Origin: Lentisalinibacter orientalis
Lineage (GTDB): Bacteria > Pseudomonadota > Gammaproteobacteria > Steroidobacterales > Woeseiaceae
Length of the DNA: 64,000 nt
Assembly (NCBI RefSeq): GCF_040706535.1
Contig: NZ_JAPDRJ010000005.1
Location: 305,672 to 369,671, forward strand
Direction: 5' to 3'
Positions 8,901 through 16,591 of this stretch are shown one piece after another. A model generated the notes under the pieces. The model saw only the letters and a program-made list of their open reading frames with translations, did not search any database and was not told the DNA's origin. A program made the translations under genes and the position numbers. Positions within the stretch are counted from its first letter, which is position 1. Every line of letters starts with the position of its first letter.

Positions 8901-9806
8901 CAGCGCCCACTCCAGCCGGGCGCTCAGATCGTAAGGCGTCGGTGGCGGTGCGTCGCCGGCGACCGCGGGCGCCAGCCCGCGCGCCTCCAGCGTGGCCCCC
9001 GCCCTGCGCAGCAACCCGTCGCGGAACCGGGACCAGATCTCCACATCGGCAATACCGGCCGCCGGCGCCGGCCACTCCTCGGGCAGGATGGAGGCCAGCC
9101 GGCCCAGGTCCAGATCGCTGGCTTCCACGTTCACGTCCCACACGGGCGCGCCGCCTTGCCGGCCTCCCCGGCGCGTCGCCAGGATGCGCAGCGCGCTGCC
9201 GAGCTCGCTGCCGGGCTCGAGCCGGGCCTCCAGCTCCTGGTCTTCGCCGGAGCGGTTCCACTCGAGACTGGTCAGCCGCGCCTCGAGCGGGCCGCCCCGG
9301 GCACGGGGATCGCTGTAGGTGAAATCGACGTCCTCCAGCACGATGCGGATGTCCCGGGGCAGGTCGCTGCCGGAGACGTCCTCGGAGGTCTCGGCCGCGC
9401 GGCCCTGGACGGCGAAACGGCCGTCGCCGAGCCGCTCCACGGTCACGCTCGTGCCGGTCACCGCGAGCCGGCCGACGCTGATGCGACGTTCCCGGAGCAC
9501 ACGCAGGATGGCCGCGCCCACGCTCACCTCGTCGGCATCCAGCACCGCATCGCCGGTGCCGGGGTCGATCAGCGTGACGTCGGTGAATATCAGCTCCGGA
9601 CCGTTCAGCCGCCAGCGGGCGTCGATGCGCTCGAATTGCACGTCGAGGCCGATGGCGGCGCTGGCCCGCGCACGGATCTCCTCCCGGTACTCGGGCAGCT
9701 CCGGCAGCATCAGCCGCAGCAGCCCCACCCCCACCGCCAGCAGGATCACCAGCGCGGCGACGGTGTAGGCGAAGAACTTCAGCGCGCTTGCGGCGTAGCG
9801 GTTCAT
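5961..9806 (-). CDS. yhdP: YhdP, AsmA-like inter-membrane lipid transport protein
   Basis: 1281 residues. One N-terminal membrane anchor (about residues 12-34, FAYTVAALVILLAVGVGLLR) is followed by a very long beta-rich periplasmic region with the AsmA/TamB-like repeating pattern and the conserved end segment VGRAGLAQRDYNQTALVSAD. The family (E. coli YhdP, TamB, YdbH) moves phospholipid from the inner to the outer membrane and supports the outer-membrane barrier. Position between rng and tldD is the conserved gammaproteobacterial order. The gap to rng is 10 bp, so the two are probably cotranscribed. Several long open frames on the opposite strand here are antisense to this gene and follow from its GC-rich third codon positions. 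Confidence 0.93.
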   Translation of the reverse strand: MNRYAASALKFFAYTVAALVILLAVGVGLLRLMLPELPEYREEIRARASAAIGLDVQFERIDARWRLNGPELIFTDVTLIDPGTGDAVLDADEVSVGAAILRVLRERRISVGRLAVTGTSVTVERLGDGRFAVQGRAAETSEDVSGSDLPRDIRIVLEDVDFTYSDPRARGGPLEARLTSLEWNRSGEDQELEARLEPGSELGSALRILATRRGGRQGGAPVWDVNVEASDLDLGRLASILPEEWPAPAAGIADVEIWSRFRDGLLRRAGATLEARGLAPAVAGDAPPPTPYDLSARLEWALNDGGWLAAVNDLRIERGDTLRPDSFLEVSAETDGDSRLTALEVESGFLSMDDIRPFAAWLPAAVAQPYADYDPSGDLVSLRLRVDGLPEAVPLTYSLEAELRDAGIAPHGSVPGVRGISGSVRADESNGRLVIDSRTLVLDAPEVLAAPIDFTRADATVVWRGTGSGLTVLCDRFILEDEWLATESSFELDLPGGPEASSPRLDFTGEWRLTDLSRTPRYLPVRVMPRLAVEWVEKALVAGRAERGTVRFDGALADFPFDDGEGVFRARTSIRDAVMRFALQWPDIEQLDGEVVLEGMRLSSTENSAVTKGAAIENVYAAIEDLRKGMLEVRGAATGTLANVVAYAEASPLSGLFGGRLADVTAAGPASVALDLTMPVTRIQEYAVEAAVSTTDGRLSLAGFPHPLTAIAGTARITRSGVEGQDIEAVFLGSPVQIELTSAGEASSDVAAIALAESRIGAEALVEEAGLPLAGEIAGETDYRATVRFPKAGQEDGPPVTIRVESRLEGMSVSLPEPVAKTADESWPFSFEVVFPEPGLLGITGFYGQTAKWTAEVGREADGWRLRRGNVHLGPGLPSLPTGSGLYLTGSLERLRLGDWLDRATAGETAPGGLIRAADLTVGDLYAYGQRARSVGLQLERNPSDWLVQVEGPTAAGSIIVPADLADGRPLVLDMERLHLVEADPQAGDPGSPAQYPPLDVRIADFRLGERDFGAVSATFRKTETGIESDDLTASAATFEFTGGAGWRVDLTDPAGQRAGLSGRLQSTDVKETLSALGYFPGINADEATVTLDLSISGPPRAEFLEELDGEVSLRILNGQLDEVDPGAGRVFGLLSVAALPRRLSLDFRDVFNKGLGFDKIEGTFRIVNGDAYTCDLTLEGSVADIGVVGRAGLAQRDYNQTALVSADVGSSLPAVGAVVGGPPAAAALLLFSQIFKKPLQELGQAYYQVSGDFDDPTIERTDARRFGATSELAGCLNQGE

Positions 9807-9816
9807 CTGCGTCCGG

Positions 9817-11331
9817 TCAGAGCAGCACCACGTCGAAGTGGTCCTGGGCGTACAGCGATTCGGTCTGCAGCCGGATGGGCTTCCCGGTCAGCTCCTCCAG
9901 TTCCGCCAGGCCGGCCGATTCCTCGTCCAGCAGCAATTCGATGACGTCCTGGTGGGCGAGGACCATCAGGCCCTCGAAACTGAACTGCCGGTGCTGGCGC
10001 AGGATCTCGCGGAAGATCTCGTAGCAGACCGTCTGCGCCGTGCGTACCTGTCCCCGGCCCTCGCAGGTTGGACAAGCCTCGCACAGGATATGTTCCAGGC
10101 TCTCCCGGGTGCGCTTGCGCGTCATCTCGACGAGCCCCAGCGGCGAGACCTGGGTGATCTGGTGGCGGGCATGGTCGGCGGCCAGCGAGCGCTCCAGTAC
10201 CTGCATGACCCGGTCCCGGTGCTCGGCCTCCTCCATGTCGATGAAGTCGATGATGATGATACCGCCCAGGTTGCGGAGCTTGAGCTGGCGCGCGATCGTT
10301 ACCGCGGCTTCGAGATTGGTACGGTAGATCGTCTCTTCCAGGTTGCGGCTGCCCACGTAGCCGCCGGTGTTCACGTCGACGGTGGTCATCGCCTCCGTCT
10401 GGTCGATGATGACGTAGCCGCCGGACTTCAGGGGCACCGTGCGGTCCAGGGCCTTGCGGATCTCCTCCTCCACGCCGTACAGGTCGAAGATGGGCCGGCG
10501 CTCGTCGTACAACTCGACGATGGGCTCGAGGTCCGGCAGGAAACGCCGCGTGAAGCCTTTCATCTTCTCGAAGGTGCGCCCGTTGTCCACGCGGATGCGC
10601 TCGATGTTGGCGCTGACGAGATCGCGCAGGATGCGCACGGGCAGCGGCAGGTCCTCGTGGATCAGCCCGATGCCGCGCTGCGCCCGCGCCTGCTCCTGAA
10701 TGACCTCCCACATGCGCTGCAGGAAGATCATGTCCGCCCGCAGCGCCTCGACGCCGGCTCCCTCGGCCGCCGTACGGACGATGTAGCCGTGCTCCGGTGC
10801 CTCCGGCATGATCGCCTCCATCAGGCTCTTCAGCCGCGCGCGCTCGGCCTCGTCCTCGATGCGCGAGGAGATGCCGATGCCGCTGCCGTGGGGCATCAGC
10901 ACGAGAAAGCGCGACGGCAGCGTGACGAAGGTGGACAGCCGCGCGCCCTTGGTGCCGATGGGGTCCTTCAGCACCTGCACCACGATCTCGGCGCCCTCGC
11001 TGACCAGTTCGCGGATATTCGCCTGGCGGGGGCGCTCGCCATTGGTGGCGCCATTGGTGGCGCCATTGCCGGTGCCACCGCCGGGGACGTCCTCCACCGG
11101 CGTGGGTGCGACGATGTCGGAGGCGTGCAGGAACGCAGTGCGCTCGAGGCCGATATCGATGAAGGCCGCCTGCATGCCCGGCAGCACCCGCGAGACCTTG
11201 CCGCGATAGATATTGCTGATCAGGCCCCGCCGCGCGGCCCGCTCGATGAAGATCTCCTGCAGCACGCCGTTCTCGAGCACGGCGCCGCGGACTTCCCGCG
11301 GCGTGACGTTGATCAGGATCTCTTCACCCAT
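9817..11331 (-). CDS. rng: Ribonuclease G
   Basis: 504 residues. RNase E/G family endoribonuclease that matures the 16S rRNA 5' end and decays mRNA. It has an S1 RNA-binding domain (ISNIYRGKVSRVLPGMQAAF), the catalytic segment TTVDVNTGGYVGSRNLEETI with the metal-binding Asp, the IIIIDFIDM metal site and the zinc-link CEACPTCEGRG near residue 410. It lacks the long C-terminal degradosome scaffold of RNase E, which separates Rng from Rne. A glycine/asparagine-rich insertion (GNGATNGATNGE) encoded by a 12-bp tandem repeat lies in a surface loop of the S1 domain. The start overlaps the end of maf by 8 bp. Confidence 0.95.
   Translation of the reverse strand: MGEEILINVTPREVRGAVLENGVLQEIFIERAARRGLISNIYRGKVSRVLPGMQAAFIDIGLERTAFLHASDIVAPTPVEDVPGGGTGNGATNGATNGERPRQANIRELVSEGAEIVVQVLKDPIGTKGARLSTFVTLPSRFLVLMPHGSGIGISSRIEDEAERARLKSLMEAIMPEAPEHGYIVRTAAEGAGVEALRADMIFLQRMWEVIQEQARAQRGIGLIHEDLPLPVRILRDLVSANIERIRVDNGRTFEKMKGFTRRFLPDLEPIVELYDERRPIFDLYGVEEEIRKALDRTVPLKSGGYVIIDQTEAMTTVDVNTGGYVGSRNLEETIYRTNLEAAVTIARQLKLRNLGGIIIIDFIDMEEAEHRDRVMQVLERSLAADHARHQITQVSPLGLVEMTRKRTRESLEHILCEACPTCEGRGQVRTAQTVCYEIFREILRQHRQFSFEGLMVLAHQDVIELLLDEESAGLAELEELTGKPIRLQTESLYAQDHFDVVLL
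11039..11074. repeat. In-frame 12-bp tandem repeat inside rng
   Basis: CCATTGGTGGCG occurs twice exactly (11039-11050, 11051-11062), followed by a decayed third unit CCATTGCCGGTG. It encodes the NGAT NGAT NGAT-like insertion in the S1 domain of RNase G and keeps the frame. Confidence 0.75.
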
Positions 11332-11956
11332 CGCTCTCTCGCTTCCCTCCGGCCGCCGCCAGCGCCAGCAGGTTTACTCCCACGGCGGCCAGCAGCTCCC
11401 CGGTCTCGTACAGCGGCAGTCCCACCACACCGGAGTAGCTGCCCTCGAGTCCGGTCACGAACAGCGCACCGAGGCCCTGGATGGCGTAACCGCCGGCCTT
11501 GTCTCGCGGTTCGCCGCTGGCCCAGTACTGCCGCATCTCCCCCTCATCGAGTTTCCTGAGCCGGACCCGGCTCACCGCCGTGCGGACCGCAGTCCGGCCT
11601 CCCTGTACGACCGCGACGGCCGTGTAGACCTCGTGGGAGCGTCCGCCCAGCGCGCCCATCATACGCCGGAAGTCCGCCGCCGAGGCAGGCTTGCCGTAGA
11701 TCTCGCCATCGAGAACCACCGCGGTATCGGCCCCGATCACGACGGCTTCCGGGGCGTCCGCGGCCGCCGCCTCCGCCTTGGCAACCGCGAGCCGCTCCAC
11801 GTAGTCCCGCGGCGTCTCCCCGGGGCGGGCGGTCTCGTCGACGCCCACCGGTCGCACCACCGTTTCCAGACCGTACGCGGCCAGCAGCTCCCGGCGCCGG
11901 GGCGATGCCGATGCCAGCACCACCGCTCCGCTGTGGGGATCCGCGCCGCTCATCAT
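11324..11956 (-). CDS. maf: Maf/YhdE-type nucleoside triphosphate pyrophosphatase
   Basis: 210 residues. Maf proteins hydrolyse non-canonical or dTTP/UTP nucleotides to the monophosphate and have been linked to septum control. The SASPRRRELL nucleotide loop, the VIGADTAVVLDGEIYGKP active-site segment and the GGRSHEVYTAVAV segment are all present. Gene order maf-rng-yhdP-tldD supports the dTTP/UTP-type YhdE member. The stop lies inside the rng start region (8-bp overlap), so translation is likely coupled. Two ATG codons in tandem at the start leave an ambiguity of one residue. Confidence 0.92.
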   Translation of the reverse strand: MMSGADPHSGAVVLASASPRRRELLAAYGLETVVRPVGVDETARPGETPRDYVERLAVAKAEAAAADAPEAVVIGADTAVVLDGEIYGKPASAADFRRMMGALGGRSHEVYTAVAVVQGGRTAVRTAVSRVRLRKLDEGEMRQYWASGEPRDKAGGYAIQGLGALFVTGLEGSYSGVVGLPLYETGELLAAVGVNLLALAAAGGKRESDG

Positions 11957-11958
11957 GC

Positions 11959-11991
11959 CCGATTCATGCCAGAGTCATACCGGATTCATAC
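11959..11991. repeat. Three imperfect 11-bp tandem units across the rlmH stop
   Basis: CCGATTCATGC, CAGAGTCATAC and CGGATTCATAC lie end to end between rlmH and maf. The third unit contains the rlmH stop codon (11986-11988), so on the coding strand the TATGA stop context is repeated downstream. Confidence 0.65.
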
Positions 11992-12456
11992 TCGATGGTA
12001 CGGATGGCCGGCGATGATGGTGGAGGCGCGGTACAGCTGCTCGGCCAGCACCGCGCGCACCATCTCGTGGGGCAGCGTCAGCGGCGAGAGCGACCAGCGG
12101 AAATCCGCCGCGGCGAGGAACGATGCGTCCAGCCCGTCGGCGCCGCCGATCACGAACGCGATGTCCCGGCCCTGGGCGAGCCAGCCGGACAGCCGGGCGG
12201 CGAATGCTTCGCTGTCGAGTTCGCGGCCGCGCTCGTCGAGGGCGACGACCCGCTCGTCCGGACGCAACACCCCGCGTACCCGGTCCGCCTCGGCGGCCTT
12301 CACCTCGGCGTCGGGCTGTCGCGCGGAGCGCCGGGCGCCCGGCACTTCCACGAGCTCCGTGCGCCACTGGGGCGGCAGGCGCTTCGCGTACTGCTCCCAG
12401 GCCTGCGCGACCCAGGAACGGGGCCGGCCGCCGATGGCCACGACTCGCACGCGCAC
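11986..12456 (-). CDS. rlmH: 23S rRNA pseudouridine-1915 N3-methyltransferase
   Basis: 156 residues, SPOUT-class methyltransferase that methylates pseudouridine 1915 in helix 69 of 23S rRNA on the assembled 70S ribosome. The VVALDERGRELDSEAFA segment, the IAFVIGGADGLD SAM-binding knot and the C-terminal LPHEMVRAVLAEQLYRA followed by HPYHRV are all conserved. It follows rsfS after 9 bp on the same strand, the common rsfS-rlmH pair. The stop lies in a short tandem repeat. Confidence 0.95.
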   Translation of the reverse strand: MRVRVVAIGGRPRSWVAQAWEQYAKRLPPQWRTELVEVPGARRSARQPDAEVKAAEADRVRGVLRPDERVVALDERGRELDSEAFAARLSGWLAQGRDIAFVIGGADGLDASFLAAADFRWSLSPLTLPHEMVRAVLAEQLYRASTIIAGHPYHRV

Positions 12457-12465
12457 GGCAGCCGC

Positions 12466-12822
12466 TCAGCGCTCTGTCGACGCGGCGCTGTTCCGGGGCT
12501 CGCTGATGTCCCAGAGCTTCTCCAGGTTGTAGAAGTCCCGGGTCTCGGGCTGCATGACGTGGACCAGCGCATCCTGCAGGTCGACGAGGATCCAGTCGCC
12601 CTTCTCCTCGCCCTCCACACCGTAGGGCTTGAGCCCCGCCTCGCCGGCACGCTCGATGACCCGGTCGGCGACGGATCTGACGTGGCGGTCCGAAGTGCCG
12701 CTGGCGATGATCATGTAATCGGTGATGGTCGTGAGATGGCGCACGTCGAGCACCTTGACGTCCCTCGCCTTCAGATCCTCCAGCGCCTCCACCACCAGAT
12801 CGCGCAGCTCTTCACTGTTCAT
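12466..12822 (-). CDS. rsfS: Ribosome silencing factor RsfS
   Basis: 118 residues. RsfS (YbeB) binds ribosomal protein L14 and blocks 30S-50S joining in starved cells. LRDLVVEALEDLKARDVKVL, the DYMIIASGTSDRHVRSVADR core and GDWILVDLQDALVHVM are the family hallmarks. It lies between nadD and rlmH, the widespread order; the target rplN (L14) is also in this window at 58114-58482. The last residues (SEPRNSAASTER) are a variable tail. Confidence 0.95.
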   Translation of the reverse strand: MNSEELRDLVVEALEDLKARDVKVLDVRHLTTITDYMIIASGTSDRHVRSVADRVIERAGEAGLKPYGVEGEEKGDWILVDLQDALVHVMQPETRDFYNLEKLWDISEPRNSAASTER

Positions 12823-12862
12823 GCAGTCTCCCGTAGTCGTTCGTCATCCGTACCGTCTCCGC

Positions 12863-13525
12863 TCATTCCCCGCCGCCGTCGTCGCCCGCCGGCGCCCGGT
12901 AGCAGCCGCTCTCGTGGATGAGGTCCCGCACTGCGTCCGGCATCAGGAAGCGCGGATCGCGCCCGGCCCTGACCAGCGCCCGGATGTCCGACGAGGAGAT
13001 CTCGAGCTGGGTCACGGCATGGATATAGATGCTGCCCGCGCGTGACTCGTGCAGATCGCCGATGCGTCCGGTGCCGCGGTCCACCAGGAGCTCGCCGAGG
13101 GGTCCCATGTCGGGCGCGCGCCAGCCGGGCCGGTGCGCCACGATGATGTGGGCGAGCTGCAGGATCTCGCGCCAGTGGTACCAGCGGGGCAGACTCAGGA
13201 ACGCATCCATGCCCACGATCAGGCAGAGCGAGCGGGTGGGATACTCCGCGCGCAGAGCCGCCAGGGTGTCGACGGAATAGGACGGCCCCTCGCGCTGCAG
13301 CTCCCGGTCGTCCACCACGAAACCGTGCTGGGCCTCCGTCGCCAGTTCCACCATGCGCACGCGCAGGGCGGCATCCGCGATGGGCGTGCCCCGATGCGGC
13401 GGCGTGCCGCAGGGCATGAACCTGAGCTCCGACAGCCGCAGTTCCTGCAGCAGCTCGAAGGCCGTCCGCAGGTGACCGTAGTGGATCGGGTCGAAGGTCC
13501 CGCCGAATACGCCCATGGGATTCAT
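12863..13525 (-). CDS. nadD: Nicotinate-mononucleotide adenylyltransferase
   Basis: 220 residues. It adenylates NaMN to deamido-NAD. The start MNPMGVFGGTFDPIHYGHLR carries the nucleotidyltransferase GGTFDPxHxGH motif, and LEISSSDIRALVRAG is the C-terminal ISSTxxR-type motif. It lies 34 bp after holA and 40 bp before rsfS on the same strand, the canonical holA-nadD-rsfS-rlmH order. Nothing unusual in length. Confidence 0.96.
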   Translation of the reverse strand: MNPMGVFGGTFDPIHYGHLRTAFELLQELRLSELRFMPCGTPPHRGTPIADAALRVRMVELATEAQHGFVVDDRELQREGPSYSVDTLAALRAEYPTRSLCLIVGMDAFLSLPRWYHWREILQLAHIIVAHRPGWRAPDMGPLGELLVDRGTGRIGDLHESRAGSIYIHAVTQLEISSSDIRALVRAGRDPRFLMPDAVRDLIHESGCYRAPAGDDGGGE

Positions 13526-13559
13526 CGGCGCGCGACCTCCCCGCCTGTGGCCCGTCTCC

Positions 13560-14585
13560 TCACGCGGCCCGCCGCACCCGGGGCCCCTGCGCCATGCCCG
13601 TCGTGAGCGCCACGAGCTCCTGCCAGGGCTGTCCCGGTGCGCGGCCCTTGACCACCTGGTCGGCGAGGGCCGCCCGGCGCATCAGCGCATGCAGGCTGGC
13701 CGGGCTGTGCCGCCCGATGCAGGCGCGCAGCAGGTCCTCCCGGCTCGACCAGACGCCCCGTTGCTTCAGGCTGCGCGCCAGCGCGACCCCCGCTTCGAGG
13801 TCGTCGCGGACCAGCGCGGCGGTGCGCAGCTCCCGGGTGAGCGCCCACAACACCAGCACCGGCTCGACGCCTTCCGCGCGCAGCGAACCCAGGATGCGCA
13901 GCGCCCGATCCGCGTGACCGGCGACGGCCGCATCGCTCAGTTTGAAAATATTGAAGCGGGCGCTGTCCGCGACGGCGGCCTCCACCTGGTCCGCGTCCAC
14001 GGGCCCCTCGCCGTGCACCAGGCGCAGTTTCTCGAGTTCCTGGGCAGCCGCGAGCAGATTGCCCTCGACCCGGTCCGCCAGCAGCCGCACCGCATCGCGG
14101 GTGGGCTCCAGGCCCAGCTCCCGCATTCGTCCGGCGATCCAGTCAGGCAGAGCGCGGGCATCCACGGGCCAGACCTGCACGACAGCGCCCGCCGCGTCGA
14201 GCGCCTTCACCCACTTCGAAGACAGCTGGGCGCGTTCCAGCTTCGGCGCCGATACCAGCACCAGCGTGTCCGGCGGCAGGGAGGCGGTGAGTTCCACCAG
14301 GGTTTTCGACCCGGCATCGCCCGGCTTGCCCGTGGGCAGGTGCAGCTCGAGGATCCGCTTCTCGGCGAACAGCGACAGGCTCGCGCCGCCGGCCAACACC
14401 CGGTTCCAGTCGAAACCGCGCTCCGCCGTCAGGACCTCGCGGTCCGCATAGCCCTGCTCCCGGGCCCGGGCCCGGATCGCGTCCAGTGCCTCGGCCACGA
14501 GCAGCGGCTCGTCGCCGGTCACGAAGTAAAGCGGCAGGATGCGTTCTTTAAGGTCGGCCTTGAGCTGGGCGGCGCTGATTTTCAC
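13560..14585 (-). CDS. holA: DNA polymerase III delta subunit
   Basis: 341 residues. Delta opens the beta sliding clamp within the clamp loader. The N-terminus MKISAAQLKADLKERILPLY and the VTGDEPLLVAEALDAIR segment (degenerate P-loop region) are typical, followed by the AAA+ core and the collar helices with VLWALTRELRTAAL. It starts the leftward holA-nadD-rsfS-rlmH run, but its usual upstream neighbours lptE and leuS are 8.1 kb away beyond unrelated genes. Confidence 0.93.
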   Translation of the reverse strand: MKISAAQLKADLKERILPLYFVTGDEPLLVAEALDAIRARAREQGYADREVLTAERGFDWNRVLAGGASLSLFAEKRILELHLPTGKPGDAGSKTLVELTASLPPDTLVLVSAPKLERAQLSSKWVKALDAAGAVVQVWPVDARALPDWIAGRMRELGLEPTRDAVRLLADRVEGNLLAAAQELEKLRLVHGEGPVDADQVEAAVADSARFNIFKLSDAAVAGHADRALRILGSLRAEGVEPVLVLWALTRELRTAALVRDDLEAGVALARSLKQRGVWSSREDLLRACIGRHSPASLHALMRRAALADQVVKGRAPGQPWQELVALTTGMAQGPRVRRAA

Positions 14586-14658
14586 TCTGCAATTTCGGGC
14601 TCGGTATTGCGCCGATCATACATGGGCGGCGCGCGGGCAGGGAACCTCGGCGACCCGG

Positions 14659-14919
14659 TCAGGGCGTGGACAGCTGAGCGAGCGCGATGGCCTCGTCTTC
14701 CAGAAGCACCGGGATGCCGTCCTCGACGGGATAGGCGATCCGGTCGTCCTCGGTCACCAGCGCCTCGTCCAGACGCCGCTCCACCGGACTGCCGTCGTGG
14801 CGCAGCAGACGCCCCTCGGAGACGGCCGCGTTCAGTCGCTCGAGCACGTCCGGCGTCGCCGGGTGCAGGGACTTGTGGGTGACTGGGCAGCAGAGGATTT
14901 CCAGCAGTTTTCGCTTCAC
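14659..14919 (-). CDS. Trm112-like small protein (86 aa)
   Basis: Start taken at GTG 14919: CGGAAGA lies about 9 nt upstream, and MKRKLLEILCCPVTHKSLHP is the family N-terminus; a longer open frame upstream is not protein-like. Bacterial Trm112/YcaR relatives are small zinc-ribbon or zinc-ribbon-derived proteins. Here only one end of the ribbon is obvious (CCP) and no second CxxC is seen, so metal binding is doubtful. The C-terminal RIAYPVEDGIPVLLEDEAI matches the family. In relatives it is often near lpxK/kdsB; here it lies between merC-like and holA. Confidence 0.82.
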   Translation of the reverse strand: MKRKLLEILCCPVTHKSLHPATPDVLERLNAAVSEGRLLRHDGSPVERRLDEALVTEDDRIAYPVEDGIPVLLEDEAIALAQLSTP

Positions 14920-15091
14920 GGGATGTTCTTCCGTCAGGTTTCCACAGATGATTTCGCGAGGGTGATGCCGCTCGACTGTCGCGTGGCAGTGGCCGCGGTT
15001 CGGATGCCGGCATTGCCGCCAGAAATGTAATGTTATATCTTTCAATACCGGCCGGCGCCGGATCACCCCGCTAGCGTAACCCCAGGTTCCC
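14920..15091. promoter_or_regulatory. Divergent intergenic region with an AT-rich promoter-like core
   Basis: A conspicuous AT-rich island GAAATGTAATGTTATATC (15022-15039) interrupts GC-rich DNA between the leftward Trm112-like gene and the rightward MerC-like gene. AATGTTATA equals one half of a Zur box, but the other half is poor (about 3 of 9), so Zur control is only a possibility. TATATC with TTGCCG upstream (15013-15018) could be a weak rightward promoter with a short 15-bp spacer. Confidence 0.3.
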
Positions 15092-15499
15092 GTGGAAAAC
15101 ACCCCCTCACTACATCGACGGCGCCTCGATCGCCTCGCGGTCGCGTTGTCCGGGCTCTGCCTGTTGCATTGCCTCGCCCTGTCGCTGGCGACGGTGGCGG
15201 CGCCGGCCATGGTCGGCCTCGGCTTCGACGGCGGCTGGACCCACGTGGCCATGCTGGCGCTCGTGATACCCCTGAGCGCCATCGCCCTGCCGAGAGGCTA
15301 CCGCGAGCACCGCCGCAACTCGGTGCTCTGGCTGGGCGGCGCCGGGCTCACCCTGCTGGTGCTGGGCGCCACGCTGGGGCACCACGTCTACGGCCCGGCG
15401 GCCGACACCGCACTGACGATGGCGGGTGCCGTCGTTCTCGGACTGGCCCACGTGATGAACGCGGTGTGGTGCGGCCGGCCCGCGCCGCGGCACGGTTGA
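15092..15499 (+). CDS. MerC-domain inner-membrane protein
   Basis: 135 residues, GTG start (15092) with only a weak AGG upstream. Four hydrophobic helices are visible. The first contains SGLCLLHCLALSL, the Cys-x-x-x-His-Cys signature of MerC mercury-transport proteins, and a Cys recurs near the C-terminus (NAVWCGRP). Many chromosomal MerC-like proteins occur away from mer operons, and here there is no merA, merR or merT nearby, so mercury transport should not be assumed; another soft-metal or zinc-linked role is possible. It converges with the next gene (18-bp gap). Confidence 0.75.
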   Translation: MENTPSLHRRRLDRLAVALSGLCLLHCLALSLATVAAPAMVGLGFDGGWTHVAMLALVIPLSAIALPRGYREHRRNSVLWLGGAGLTLLVLGATLGHHVYGPAADTALTMAGAVVLGLAHVMNAVWCGRPAPRHG

Positions 15500-15517
15500 G
15501 CGAGCGGCCGGGAGCAG

Positions 15518-16591
15518 TCAGGCACTCGGCCAGGGCCCCTGCGCCGACCCCGGATACGGCTCGCCCCGGAGTACGGCTGCCAGCCCGGCCCGGCCGTGGC
15601 GTTCTGCGGCAGCCAGCAGCGGCTTCCTGTCGTCGTCCCGCGGGCGGAAGCTGCCGTCGAGAGCGAGGCACCGCTCCAGTACCGCCAGAGCCTCCTCCCA
15701 GGCGCCGGCGCGCCCCAGCCGTGCGATGTAGTCGCGGCCGAAATTGATCTGGGCGCGGGTGGATTCCCACTCGCCGAATGCGTCGAAGAACCATCGCCAG
15801 GCCTCCACGCCGTCGTCGTTGCGCTCCAGCCACTGGCGGACGTAGGCCAGGCCGGCCGGACCGTTGCCGCGGCTGACGTGGGCGTACGCGTGGTCCAGCA
15901 CGGACCTGCGCTCGCGCTCCGCCGCCTGCCGGCGCCGGGCTGCGTCGACCTCCGGCGCGCGCCGCACCGGAAGACCGAGCGCATCGCGACGGGAATAGAA
16001 CACCGCACCGCTCAGGCTGAACAGGAGCACCACCTGGTAGGCGGCCGCGAGGAATCGAAGCAGTTCCGGCAGCCCGGCGGCGAGGCGGTTCACCAGCGCA
16101 GCGACCGCAGCGGCGGCGAATATCCAGCCGTAGGTGGCACCCGTCTTCCCGATCGTGTCGAGCAGTGCGAGCGGGCGCAGCATCTCCAGCGGCGACTGGG
16201 TCACCGCCAGCCGTAACGCGGCGGCAGGGAAGAGGAAGGCGGCCGCGTAGAGCAGGACGTTCGCCGCGCCGCCGTGGCCTGCACTTGCCAGCAGCACCGC
16301 CCCGAAACTCGCGATCGAGATGGCCGCCCAGGCGCCGAGCATCCACAGCCGCGTGGCTGGATTGAACAGGTCCACTTCCGCCACCGGCGGCTCCTCGCCC
16401 AGTGCCCGGGCCCGCAGCACGGCGAGCAGGTATTTGGCGCCGCCGACGCTCAGCAGCACCGCCAGCCAGAGGCCGAACAGGCCCGCCTTGACCGCCAGCA
16501 GCGCCAGCGCCGCGAAGCAGACGATGGCGACGGCGAGGCCGCCGTGGGTGACGGGATATACGAGTTCGCGGAGAAACTCCCGCGGCGTCAT
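15518..16591 (-). CDS. Polytopic membrane protein with C-terminal helical (TPR-like) domain, unknown
   Basis: 357 residues. About five hydrophobic helices fill residues 15-195 (for example GLAVAIVCFAALALLAVKAG and VLLYAAAFLFPAAALRLAV). After FYSRRDALGLPVRRAPEVDA the protein becomes soluble and charged with TPR-like helix pairs (LAYVRQWLERNDDGVEAWRW, WEEALAVLERCLALDGSFRP). The start MTPREFLRELVYPVTHGGLA overlaps the yidD stop by 4 bp (16588-16591), so it is the downstream cistron of cysS-sufE-yidD. No named family is recognised. A membrane-anchored scaffold is one guess from architecture only. Confidence 0.75.
   Translation of the reverse strand: MTPREFLRELVYPVTHGGLAVAIVCFAALALLAVKAGLFGLWLAVLLSVGGAKYLLAVLRARALGEEPPVAEVDLFNPATRLWMLGAWAAISIASFGAVLLASAGHGGAANVLLYAAAFLFPAAALRLAVTQSPLEMLRPLALLDTIGKTGATYGWIFAAAAVAALVNRLAAGLPELLRFLAAAYQVVLLFSLSGAVFYSRRDALGLPVRRAPEVDAARRRQAAERERRSVLDHAYAHVSRGNGPAGLAYVRQWLERNDDGVEAWRWFFDAFGEWESTRAQINFGRDYIARLGRAGAWEEALAVLERCLALDGSFRPRDDDRKPLLAAAERHGRAGLAAVLRGEPYPGSAQGPWPSA

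Noticed and set aside
6849..9944. A 1031-codon open frame on the + strand
   Set aside because: It is antisense to yhdP, which has clear family features, and its translation is a Gly/Arg/His/Ala-rich composition typical of the opposite strand of high-GC genes.
14920..15282. N-terminal extension of the Trm112-like protein to 207 residues
   Set aside because: The extension is antisense to the MerC-like gene and Arg/Ser-rich; the family start and a ribosome site lie at the GTG at 14919.
15092..15499. Mercury resistance operon
   Set aside because: Only a MerC-like protein is present; merR, merT, merP and merA are absent, so the mercury function was not assigned.
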